NCBI RefSeq assembly: GCF_020882245.1
Contig: NC_083597.1
Coordinates: forward strand, 10,140,581-10,204,580
Source: Rhopalosiphum padi
Taxonomy: Eukaryota > Arthropoda > Insecta > Hemiptera > Aphididae
Direction: 5' to 3'
DNA: 64,000 nt
The notes under the pieces were generated by a model, which saw nothing but the letters and a program-made list of their open reading frames with translations, searched no databases and was not told the origin of the DNA. A program made the translations under genes and the position numbers. Positions 15,401 through 29,800 of the stretch are shown here, piece by piece. How positions within the stretch are numbered: the stretch's first letter is position 1; each line of letters opens with the position of its first letter.

Positions 15401-17834
15401 ATAATTGTATTATAATTTATGAAATAAATTTGGACAATATTTATATAAATAAATAATACGTTAACCCTTGCGGTCAATAAAATATATAACGCGAAAAAAA
15501 GAAAAAAGAAAAATCGAGTACTCTTACTTTCTGGACGTGCCTCGTATATTATTTACTTGCACATGCAGGTTATACGCCTGAATGGTTTAAAATGTGTATA
15601 AAAAAAAAAAGGAAAATATTTAAAACCATTTGAACAAACTGATTATAGTAGGTGTACTGTGTAAGTTAGTATAAGTTTATTTGTTTTAGACGTCTTGAGA
15701 GGCGATTGTAGTTGTAGACAATTACATTTCACTAAATTCTACATAATTGTATATTATTTTAGCCAAAGGGATGCTATAATAGGTCCTGTGTATTATGCAT
15801 TTATGCGTGATTTTGTGGTTTAGTAAAAACTATCACCGGAAACAAAACGCATACCCACTACAATCTTTCAACACCATCCCGGATTCCAAGCAGTACCTAC
15901 TAATAACTAATGAGTAATAACTATATATATTGAAAATAAATGTACAATATATCGTAACCGCAACTCTGCACATGATTATTATTATTATTACGATATAAGC
16001 TACAGCAATGGGGCCAATATGCAGCAGGTGACAACGCGTAATAAGATTTTTTTATCATTCATCACGTATGCTCGTGTAATATACCTTAATAATATTGTAT
16101 ATACACATATATTATAAATTAAGCGAGTAAAAAGATGATAGACCGAAATAATTGTTTAATACGTTATAGATTATCGATCGTTATAATTTATAATAATTCC
16201 ATATTATATCAATTTATGATGACGGGATCGAGATTATTATTACGAATGCTTAACAGTTCCACGGCGTATTTTGGTGTGGCGCCAATATAATAACGTAGTC
16301 TAAATTTAAACGTCCCCGCAAGTTGCGGAAATCGTATCGTTATTATTATACGGTAATACACTCAACCCGGTATTCCGGTCCGAAAATGTATCATTTTAAC
16401 AAGATAAGTCATTAATTTTATTAAATAATAAACATGATTATTTATAATACTGAAGTATTGCAGTATACGCGTGGACGCAATAGTCCGGATTTTTTAAGGA
16501 AGCATTTTAATCTTATACTTAAAATTTAAATATAAAATTGAGGCCTTTCTATTGTAGTCCTCAATCTTCATCATTAACATTAAACTAAAAAAATAAAAAT
16601 AGAACTATTTGACAACATATTTTGTAAAAATCTGAATCATATAGGTAGACAATATATTTTTTGCACAAATACGATTGATGGGAGAGGGAGGTCTTAAACA
16701 CCCAAAACAACCCCTAGCTACGCCATTTATACTACGTATAATGTATATCATATATTATTGTCATATTCGTATTGTTGTTTTTTTATTGTAAGTACTATAT
16801 ATGTGTGTAAATATAGAAGGCAGTGTCACACTCGCCACGGTCAGCCACCGCGGAAGAGAAAGTGTTAAATTTCAATTTCTACGAGGTTTATAATTACGCC
16901 TGCATATTATTATGCAAAAATACCCTGTGATAACGGCACAGCTGCGGTGTTTAACAAACCGTTTCCGTGGTACCGATACGCAGCGATTATAAAACATAGG
17001 TATTTTTATTGTTATTGGTATTGGCGGTACTGCTATTTTACCAAATCAAACCGTTTTTTGATTGGCTGTATTGAACCCAGTACAAATATTACTCGAAAAA
17101 AATTTAAATCTGAGCTTTGCTTTATAAACACTGATACAACATATTACAGTGATAACCCAAACCAATAGGCAATGACTGTCAACAATAATAATAATTAATA
17201 ATAATATAATATAAATTAAGTATAGCATCATAAAGATAATATATAATATATAAGATTATTATTATTATCGACAATATTTTAACGAATGTTTAAAAATTAT
17301 TAGTACCTCTATGCAAAATATTATTGAAATAAACATGATAATAATAATATTTCAAAATAATATCCATATTAGGAACGTTGTAAATATAATATCAATTATT
17401 TTTAATTCTAGATATTTAAATAAATTATACCTAAATAAAAAAAAATCTATTACTATAGTACTGTAGTAACTTTAAAATAATGTAATTAAGAACATTTATA
17501 TTCGAGCTCTAAATGTTTGTGATGTACTGACTGCATGTCTGTATATTATCATCAATTTCTAAATAGAAATAATGTTATAATATATGGTTTTACCAACACT
17601 AGAAGGTTAAAATAATACTATTATAATACCTATTCATGATCAAAATTATAGTAGAGTGTAAAATATATAAAATACATTAAAAATATAGTAATCAAATAGT
17701 ACACTCAATTTTACGTTGCAATTAAATGAAATAAAAAACCCAAACATATTTTCTATTTGTAAAAATATTTTAGTATTATTTAACTGATATGCATAGTTTC
17801 ATATTAGATAAAAAAAAATATTATATATATATTC

Positions 17835-17865
<31 letters not shown>

Positions 17866-20800
17866 TCTGTATATATATATATATATAATAGTATAGTATT
17901 ACACATTATAATGTTTCTTTCACAATAATCCGAGCACATAAAAGTAATGAATACACATTTATTGTGACCTTAACCAAATCGCATATTTCCACTACATTTT
18001 AAACATTTACTATAATAGTAGGTACTACGTATATGTAAACAAAATTGAAGGCTAAAATGTTACTAAAAAAATAAGCTTCACAAATGTTCATCTCAGTCTT
18101 TAAATAAAGAGTGTAATATGTATTCATAATTTATTATTATTCACTACAAGGTAATTTATGGCTTTAAGCCGATAGTTATAGTTATAGACCACACGTCAAT
18201 ATAATGATCATGTTCACGGTGTCTTTCATTTTTAGTCAACTCCGAATAGGTGATGTCAAATATATTCTATGTAAAAAATTGATAAAAAATACTTTTTACT
18301 AATGTTTTATGTTTAGTAAAAGTTAATTTGTCGGATGTTAATAACATTGAAATTATTATACAATAATTATAGGTATTACTATAATTTAATTTTTAATTAT
18401 CAATCAATGAATTGAGCTAACACTTATCAAACAATATAGACGAATTATTATAAAGCTAATATATGCGATATTCAAAAAACCTTGTGTCAGAATATTTGGA
18501 AATAGATTTTGCGATCTTCTATATGATTTAAAAATTACGGCTATTATTTTTTTTTTTATAATGAAAAATAAAATATTAATTTAAATCAAATCAAATTGTA
18601 AGACTGTAACGTCTGACCTTTTTTCTCGAATCAAAATTTCTGAACAACTTTTTGCTATATGGTATATTTCCTGAATAATATTTTTTAGTTAAAAAAAATT
18701 ATTATTTATTAAAACTACACAAAAGATAATTTTATGTATAATTTTACAAATATTTGTGTCACTACCCACAAAAAGTGCATTTCATTGTTGGATGCTTCTT
18801 GCGTAATCCAACCATTTTTATTGTTATTTTAAGTATACTTTAAATTTTCACCCTTCGTTTACATTGTAGTTTTTTGTAAATCAATCAGATAAGTTTATTT
18901 TATTTATTTATTTAGAAGATAATGGATCCCAATGAACAAATTCGAAAAAGGCCTATAAATTTGCTTATATATTTATATATTTACGTATGTGAAGTTTTAA
19001 AACTACAAGGAAAGTAAGTATATACACATTTTTAAAATTACATAATTTAAAATATAATAACTATACTTAATTTACAGTACTAAAACTATAGCAGTAATAA
19101 AAAATTTAAATATGTATTTTATACAAACAACGTGTTAATATTTATATATTTTTGTTTTTTTCAGTAAACAAACTCAAATGATATTTTTAAAAATTTTAAA
19201 AGAATTTGTAACGTCCAAAACATATAAGATATATATTTTTAGACCTAAGTATACAAGGAATCGGATAGTGCTGGTTTTTTATGCATAAAAGGTAGATTTT
19301 TTGATAACATATTTAATATATTAAATTCGTATAAACTTATAAGAATTTAAATTATTTTTTTACTATGTAAAGTACAGATAAACTTTGTAAAATAATTATT
19401 TTATTTCAGTGTAGTAAAACATTTAATTAATTTTATAGATACTACGTATTACTATTATATTACAATTTGGTCCATATTTTAAATATTAAAATTAAAATTT
19501 TAAATATATTATTTTATAGTTGTATTTTTTATTTAATGAATATATTGTTGTGAAATAAGCACATAAGAGTTGTTTAGAAATTGATTCCCAAATGTCTGAT
19601 GGAAACCATGCAAGAGGAACCATTATTCTTCTTTCAAATCTATAGTCACGCCAAAGCCATAATTTTTCTCTAAATATTCCAGTATAGGAAGAAGTTCTTC
19701 GGATGAATTGTCAAAATCGTAAATATATAAATAATCTTATATTATATAAAATAATGTTTAAATTTCAAACATTTTTATTATTCAGGAAATTTTCTCTCCG
19801 GGAAAAATACCGGTAACAGTTGTTAAGGTACAATTATTATTAGCAAAAATCTAGGTCATTTATTAAAAAATTATACTTTATAAATACTATTCAGTCTGTA
19901 AAATTATCCTTCAACAAAAATAATTCATCGAAAAAAATCATATAGATTATAGAAAAATACTTAATTTAATATAACAATAATCGCCACAATGAAATCAAAT
20001 ATAGCTGTCCACTTTTTCTAAAGACTAGATTAAATTTGCTTGGTAAAGATATTATATTTGATCGATTATTAAAACTAAGAAGTTAGAATGTATTAAAACA
20101 AATATTAAAAAATTATTACAACAACATAGAAGGGTAAACTATTTCAAAAATAATTAAAGTTTTTATTGTTTTGAACACATGGCTCTAATAATTAATAATA
20201 ATTTTAATTCTGCAGTCATAATAAATACGAAGATAACTATTTTCAGTATATTCAATTCGTTTTATTTAATCAAGACAAAATTGAAAAAAAAATTAAGATT
20301 CAGTAGTTGAGTCATAATTATTTTAATGCATTGTGTGAAAATACATACTATCTATATAACATTTCTATTTTAAAATTAAGAATATAATTCCTTGAATTCA
20401 TATGTTATAATTATGTTGTATAATTGATCCACTTATTATATATAATAATAGTAGATAAAAGCGCACCTATTAATTATTTAATTATGGTTTCTAAAGGTTA
20501 AGTTGTACATTGCTATTATTATTTATTTTATTCCAATGTTAACAATGAAAATGATCTATTTTCATTAATTATTATTATTGTAAAATAAACTATTATTCAT
20601 TATAATTTATAATTTAAAGTAATATAATAAATAACAATAATAGAAATATAAAATAACTTTAAATATTAAATGTTATATGGATACTATAGTAATAATTATA
20701 TTATTTACTGTCATACAAAGCACTAAAATAATTAAACAAGCTATTGAATATTTTAGAGTTGTTATTTTGAAACAACAAATATAAATTCGTTTCTTAGTTA

Positions 20801-23800
20801 AAATTATTAAAATATGTAAAAAAAACTGTTTTTTAATTCACTGTAAGTACTTAGATAAATAATAAATATATTTATATTTTATAATTTCATGATGCGATCG
20901 TCAGGCTCTGCTCCTCTTTTATTGTCTTCATATCTGATCAATTCACTCTATATACTTGACTAGGTATTTACAGTACCTACTACACTTTTTGGTGACTTTG
21001 CCGATAATTACGATATAGCCTAATAGCAACGACCTCGACACTGATTCCTAGTACTAATTTTAGAATATCTCATCCTCAAGAAATGGGATATGTAAATAAA
21101 TGAATCATAATCCATAAATGATAAACACTCTATCTTCACTCTTCATCAAAAAAAATATTTACCGTCACGTATTTCTTAGTACCTTAACTTATTTTTCTAA
21201 CTAAGCAATGTATCCATTACTTAGGTATTACTATCGACTAACGTCTTACCTTGTGTTTACATTTATGTAAGCCAACTCAAATCATGCAAAATTAACAACC
21301 AAACTACTAATACATCAGTATATGAAATCTTTATCAAATCAATTTGGAAAGTATCAAAACACTTCACACACATAATGATCATGATAATCTCGCAATCTCT
21401 TTAGTCATAATGTAGCTAAAGCATATTACAAACAAATACAATTTGAAATTCAAAATCATATAAAAATCATCTAATTAAAGGACTTACATCCACAAATATA
21501 ATATCAACTGTTAATCCTGAATAAAACACTAAAAAGCTGTACTGCGTTGACCTGCCTGCTTAATAGTATGCAACAATATACAATATAATATAATACCACC
21601 TTTTTTATAATTTAAATATAATTACATAATAATATTATGTAAATATTAAATAGCTTTACTACTTATGTCTAAGTTCCTACAATGAGACAATTTTTTATTC
21701 TGAAAATCATTTATTTTCCGAAAAAATTTTGGTGGCTTACTATAAAATATATATATTATTATACTCGTATCTTTGATTGTAAAAAGTTTCTTGTACTGAG
21801 GAATACTAGGTAGATATGTTGAATTATTTTTAATATTTCAAAAGTTTAGAAAAATAATTACCAACAATAAATAAATTAGTAAAACTTTAATTGACCTATT
21901 TTAAGATAATACTATATGATTATATGAGGTAACGCAGCTTCTCATGCAATGTTTTAGTTAATTATAATAGACTAACGTGAGATAATTTCTTAAGTAGTAA
22001 TAGCTAGTATTATAGGTACTTATACTTTAATTCACGGAAATATATTTTCCACACATATTAAAACCAGTATAATAATCTCACACCTGCTGCATGGTAGATT
22101 TCGAGTGTACATTGTCATTGAACAGGACATAATAACGAATGTGTTCAATTTTAATTAATTGATAAATTATAATATACGAAATAAGTAATGAAGATTATGA
22201 TCGAAGGAGATACAAATAGATGGTTAATCGATGTTTTATTATCTTTATACATTATTTGAGTTTTATTAATTTAATAGATAATAATAATATCTCGAATAAT
22301 ATTTATCAAGAATATAATATAATATAATATAAGTCAATATACCGAAGGTGTAAATAGCTAAAAACTCATATTTTGAAAATGTTATGATGGAAATCCCTTA
22401 AAGTTAATATAACCGGACATTTTAACAAAATAGGTAACAAAATCATTATTTTTTGTTTAAGTATCAATTTTCGTAAAAATTTGAATGAAATATTTATAAA
22501 AAAAATTGTCACTATATTTTTGATATTATTAACTTCATACGAAAACATCTTATAAAGAACTTCATATTATATATTGTTAAGCTTTTTAATCTAGAACCAA
22601 AAATTGTATCAAAATAGATCGAAACAAAACAAATAAAATCAAAAATGTCAGCTTTCTAAACTATATAGTTCAAAAACAGCCAGTGTTTTGAAAATTTTAT
22701 TGTGTCTAAAAAATACTATATTGAAAATTTCAAGGTAATTTGTTGTATTGTGTAAATAATCCCGTTTTACAATGTTTTTTTTTTTTTTTTTGTTAGCTTT
22801 TTTCCAACAATTGAGAACAATATTTAGATTTTACTACTTTATATCTCCCAAATAACCAGTTAAATCAAATTAGTTACTAGAAACCACTATACAATTTTTA
22901 GACTATTAAAGAAAATTTTCGCTCCAAAACGTAATGACCAACATTTAAAAAAAAAATTAAATAAACACATCATTGAATAGTAAAACCAATACAATATCAT
23001 AACTTATCTATCTTCTCTTAAAATCTAAAATGTACTATAGTTGTTAAATTTAAAATTAGCTTGTAGCTATATTATGTATACATATATATATATATATATA
23101 TACATATTCTATTTGTTATTCATATATTAACTGTAATTGATGCCATTGGTATAGATATTCCATAGGTAACATACATCATTAAGTATTAAACAATTAATAA
23201 AAAAACCTATTACAGCATTAATTTTTCATCATAAAGATAATAATTAGGTACTATAAACACTATGAGTCATTGTCCGTGGTTAACAACAATAATTGTACAG
23301 CTTTTATTTTTATTTGAACCAAATAAAAAATGTACCTACCTATTTATATTTTAACTTATATTAATTGTACTATTATAATATGTATTTAAATTTTTATTTA
23401 CATAGTTTCCAATTTTCTCGTCAACAAAAAGTTATTTAGATTTAAAATTACTACGCCAAATATATGTAAAAAGTGCTCGACGTGAAAAAAATAATAAACC
23501 ATCAATTACGCAACATTTAGCATTATAAGATTTAAGAAAACAATCCAGTAAAACTGCAATGACCAAAATCCATCAAGTCCTTGGCATATTGTTAATTGCT
23601 TCGTCAATTGTATGTTAGAGACGATTGTAAGTAAGTGAAAGCACATACAAAATATAAATAAATACATATGGGTGTGTCATTTTGCCAATTGACTAAAAGA
23701 ACTATAACTTAATTTTCCCACAAATAGAACCGAAAATTAACAAATCAAGGTTTCTCAGTACTCAGTAGCTCTCTATTTTTATGTTATGGCATTTAATTAT

Positions 23801-26800
23801 ACAACATTAACTGTAGACCTATAGTTTAACTAGATTTAAGTATTTAACTTGATATAGTTTAAGATAGAGAATAATATATATGTCACATCAATGGCCATAA
23901 TTTCATAGTATAATTATGTTGTATTATATAGATCCATAGATGTACACATATCTAGAGTTTTGATATATTAATAAATTACACAGACTGGAAAAGAGCGAGG
24001 GTTGGCTGATAGGAACAAGTAATAAATATGATAGTGCTTATACATAGCTTACTATATAATACAATATAATTATTATTATACATAGACTTAGTGATTAATA
24101 TTTCATAAATTAACTGCCTAATATACATGCACATTAGTTTATATAATTTTAGTCTATAGACCAAAAATTCATTGTTAGGATTTACTTGAAATTACGTAAA
24201 ATATAATTACATAAAAAAATAATAAAATACATAATGTATTCATAGAATCTTTCAGCTATACACCCTAACACCCTCTTTATGAATTGATTATAAACAAAAT
24301 AAGATTTAATGTTTACTATTTTGAATTTTCCATATATTTCAGTATTTGGGAATTGGGATTGGACTAGTAAATCAAATTATGTTGTTATATTATCAGTAGG
24401 GATTTAACAATTTTTAAATAATTCCAAAATTAAATAGTGTACAAGAACTTAATAAAAAAAAACGATTTTAAATCTTAAATCTTATATTTATTTGTTACTT
24501 ATTGGTATTAAACAAAATGATTCTTTTAGCAGAAAAAATTCAATAATTAAAACAGTTTAGAAACAAAATATTTTTTTGAGAATTTTGATAAAAATAAACC
24601 CATGAAATGGGTAACCGGTCTGTTGTACCTACGTTAGATGTGAGTGTATCTCGTCATTGAGTAAGTCATTATAATGAATGTATTAAATTTGAATTCAATG
24701 ATAAATCATTGTACACAATGAGCAAAGACGGTCTACCTTCTTAGTAACCAAGGTCACTATATAATTTTATAATAATAATATTTTAAATGTTTGTATTTTT
24801 TCTGTCTTAATTGAAATCTAAAATGTCCGATTATTTCAAAAAGTACTGAGAAATACTTTTGACCTCCTAAAATACAAACTAAATCCAATTTGCTAACAGA
24901 TTATACTACCCTCGCATCATTTTTTTCTATTACAAAAAGTGTACATAAACACAAACATAAAACATGTACCTATCATTGTAAAAACACTTTCTTTTGTCAG
25001 ACTGCGATATCAGCTCCGCTTAGAATCTAAAATTAAAATTCGGATGCATAGTTAATTAATTATAATTTATAATGTAGAAAACTATTTATTGATGAATAAT
25101 GAGTGGATATAGTGGAGTGGGCTGTCACGGGACACCAATGCATTACACAGCATTTTTATGCTTTGAATTCTAAAAAAAAAAAAAAATCTTCTTCGGAATA
25201 TAATAATTACAATATATTATGTTGTCATTCAAAAAATTAAAAATGTTATAGCTCTATATAGGTAATAATTCAGGTAATGATAATAATATAAAAAATATAT
25301 AATTTTAATTAAAAATATGTGGTATAGTAATAACTTAAAAGTTCACTTTATGTAAAAACAAGTATTTCCAAATTTTTTAAGTTAAGAATCACCCAGAATC
25401 CTAATAATAATATAAATATTAAATATATATGACACAATATAATATGTATGTTACGTCTTAAAAATTACTCATAATAATAATTAATAAACCGATATCTATA
25501 CCCTGAATACAAATTTAAATAATAGATATAATAGGTATAAATAGTACACCGATGTTTCATAATATAAAATAGTTATTACTTCTTGGTTTTTGTAAAAAAC
25601 ATGTATTTTATACCTTTATAGTTTATAGAAAGTAAAACATTGGCTGTAAATAGGAGAATAGTAATTTTCCTCATGTATACATTAAAATTGGGCTTATAGC
25701 CTTTTATAGTTCTAGTTACTTGGGTGTTTTTGTTAGAAGACTGTGGAGAACATACTATTTTGTTACATTCCTCGATTTACGTAGATAGGTAGGTACATAA
25801 TTTATTATTGTTTAACTCTATGGAAATTATAAATTGTGAGAATAAATGCCTAGTATATGAACACATGGCTGATTAAATTAAAAATAAATTACGCAAAAAA
25901 AATATGATAATATTTATTCAATATCAAATAATAAATGTAGGTATCATCACAAAAATCTAATTTTATTTTTGAAAAATCAAGTATTTTAATGCTTTCGAGT
26001 TTATTGGATAAGTTATAACTTATAATTATATAGCATTATAGATTTAAACATTGTATCATCCTTTTTGTGGCTTTAATTGTTTCCAGTTTCCACATTTATA
26101 AAAAGAAATACATAATAATAATATTTATGGTATAAACAACAAATTTTGTACAATTTGCATAATATATTTTCTTGTATACATCAAGAGTACCCGTATGTCC
26201 GAAGTGTCATTGTCTGATACGCGCGTAATAACATATCAAATCTACGTACCGGATTATTTTTATTACAGACTTCAGTTTATTTATAGGAGTTTTTTTTTTT
26301 AATTATGTTAAAACGAGTTAAATGAATTTTAAATTTTAAAATTGAAAATTATTCAAGTCCCTACTTATAACTTATTATAAAAAAGTATATATGTTAATTT
26401 TTTACTTATATTAGCTATAGATAAATTGTAAGAAAAATCCAATAAAACATTCGAATATGACGAACGCCTATCGTCTAAACTTCTGAATATTACATTTTTC
26501 TTCATTTTCATATTATATGCTAACCTTTTTAAGTTTTTATATTTTTTATAGTTATATTTTCAATAAATACAATGCGTACATACAATTCGAGATTTAGTTA
26601 ACTTCCAGATAGAATTTATAATATAATATTAAAAAAAATATAAACTTATAGGTACCTATAATAATTGTAATTATTTCTTATTAAGATTTAAGAATTTCAA
26701 ATAGACACTTTAATTAAAAGTTTTAATATTTTATCATAAAAAAAATATTTGTATTTATTACTTATATTTTATACGTCATGATGTCCATCAAGGTTTAACA

Positions 26801-29800
26801 CATTCATACAATTATTTCATATCTGCATGGCAGTATTAAATGATCAATAATTCCACATACATTTTTATTAAATATTTTATATAGCAATCAAATTAATTCA
26901 GAAATGAATGAAAGTTAAATTAAAACTCGTAAAACTTTGGATCTACGATAACCTTGAAAGTATTATTTTAAACTACAGAAATGACAATTTGAATAATGTT
27001 AAATGTCATAGATAATAATACATTTATATATATATATTATGCAATTATAACCTCAAATTGATTAACCATTAAAAATTAAAATATACTAATAAAAGATTAA
27101 CTAAAAAAAAACGAGTTAAAAAATAGAATCTGATTATCAAAAAAAAAAAAAAAAGTAAGACAATGCTTAATAGTTTGGCTAACATGGTTACGGTGAAAAA
27201 AATATTTATTTTGCAATTTTTGTTTTTAATGAACTCACGTCTGCTGAACGTCATTACATGCACTATGGTAACAATTGGAAATTAAACTACTCATTATAAT
27301 ATGCCTAACGCAACCATTTTCATGCATACAATAACTATATTTTACAGCTTATGTTTAGAAAATACTTTAATTAGATTTTTATTTACATTAACACAATAAA
27401 TAAATACTACAAAAATAATTAAATATCAGTATTTCAAAATTAAAGATGAAAATTAATGTTAATTTAACTTTTGAGTATATTTGTTTAGTAAATCTTTGTT
27501 CCCATAATAATTACTCATCTAAAACTAGGAATTCAATATCTATAATACTAAAATAAAACTACTTAAGATAAAAAATTGATTAATTTCTTATTAAAATGTT
27601 TGAAAAATAAGTTTTACTATTTATTGATAGTACTGATAAAATATAATGTATATAAATATAAAATGTATTATTGTACATATAAAAGTTTTTACAATATTAA
27701 ATTGTAAATTAATAATATTTATATAACTATATAAGCTATTAAAGCAAACTTAATTAATCACGAATGCTACAGTAAATAGAAAATATTACATTTTATTATA
27801 GATACTATAATGTCGTTTTTGTATTCCGAATATTCCGATATCTTACTTGTATGGGTTATAACCTATGTATAAGTTTGTATGATTTGAGTTACACGTAAAT
27901 ATTATACAATATTTTCATTGGCGTAAAAACTAATGTCTGTGATGTTTGTATTGGTGTCTATAGTAAACCATGTCAATGAGTCATACACAGGGTGCATATT
28001 AAATGTAAAATGACCTAAGACCACCCTTTTATTAAACTAAAACTCTACATGACTACATGAAGCAGCAGTGCAGCACTATATTTAGTCTACCACAACAAAA
28101 TAAAGCCTTATTTCAGCATGAAAAATAAAAAATGTATGTAATGATATATTTATAATTCTACATTTAATAAATTTAATGTAGTGTTTTTATTGTTTTTAGT
28201 TAATGTATTATGATTTAGGATATAATATGATTTTGTAATATTGATAATTATAAAAAAAAATATCATATTAATCAATGTTAAGACAATGACGAGTTTTAAA
28301 ATTATTTTAAGCGTCTGATAACATTGCGATAAGTTTATAACTTTATAAGTTCAATTACAAATATAACTTTATTTTTGGTATACAGATAGTAGTTAAGGCT
28401 ATCCGGTATTTTCAGTATTTAAAAAATACCGGTATACCGTGATTTGGTAATTACCGTAATAACATATACAATATAAATATATATGTCTGTCCTCAATTTA
28501 AAGGTTATATTCAATAGATATTAACTAGTACAACTAGAAACTTTTTTATTCGATGTACTTTTTATTTTTTTAAAAACTCCTTCCGCCACAGTATTAAAAA
28601 ATATTAATTTTTCTGAATTAAAAAGATTGAAAATACCATATTATTGATAATACCATAGATACCAGTGGTAAAAAAATACCGGATACCAATATCAAAATTC
28701 TAAATACTACCAAACTTATTAAATATTTTGAATAGCCATATAAGTTATAGGTACCAATTATTATTATACCTATACTACACAGGAATTACAATAATTATAT
28801 ACATTTATGACATTTATGATGTGTATCAAATCTGATTTGTTTTAAAGTATGATACTTTAAGTATCATCAAATTTACCAAGACCCTTACAGAAAAAATTAA
28901 TGTATTACATTTCATGTAAGAAGTACTTATACCAGGAAAATATAACAAAAATCTAGTAAAGTATATTATAATTGATTAGATGATTTTTTTGTTAATTCCT
29001 TATTAAAAAAAACACGTTCAAACCTTGAAAACCATTTAAAAAAATGCTGTATAATATGATTATAACATGATACTTTCTAAATCTAAAATTTTATCATATC
29101 AAAAATAAAAAAACTTAATATACACAAATCTTCAATATATTTTGAACCTAAAGATAAATTTATAGTTTTACCAACCGATGTGCAACTTTTTTATTACGAC
29201 ATAAATAATAAAACTATAAAGCAATACAAATTGCATAATTTTTAATTTACACAATAAATTATGACTAGGAAGCATAAAGGCTTAACCCTTGATTAAAACT
29301 ATTTTTTTGTTTACTAAACTATTAAATGTACTAATAATTATTCTTTTCAATTAGAGAATTTAAAAGAACCAACATAAAAAATTGAAATTGAATGTGTATT
29401 ATAAACAATTTACATATTTATATTGTTAATCGTAGCATAGTTTATGCATTTTATTAGGTACTCTCTAAATTTAAATCATCAAACTCCATACTACTATATA
29501 AGTTCAATAAAAGTTTTTAATAGCTCTGATATTTTATCTTACATTTTCAGCTTAATTAATTAATACACTTTTCTTATTATCCTTATTATTGTTTTAAAAC
29601 TAACAATTTCCTAACACGTTCGACAAAAATCTCTATTTACAATGGAAAACATGCAAAACCTTATTTAACATGTATTTATGATATATTTAAATTATGTATT
29701 CAGGTGGAAAGCTATGTTAGTAAAACGATGTCTATTGTCGTTTTCTCAATACTCGAATAACATAATATGTACCTATTAAGTATAAAGTTTTAACGTAGGT

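Noticed and set aside
16650..16735. CCCCTAGCTACGCCAT, resembling a transposon end
   Set aside because: No matching left terminus or target duplication found, so it is at most a fragment.
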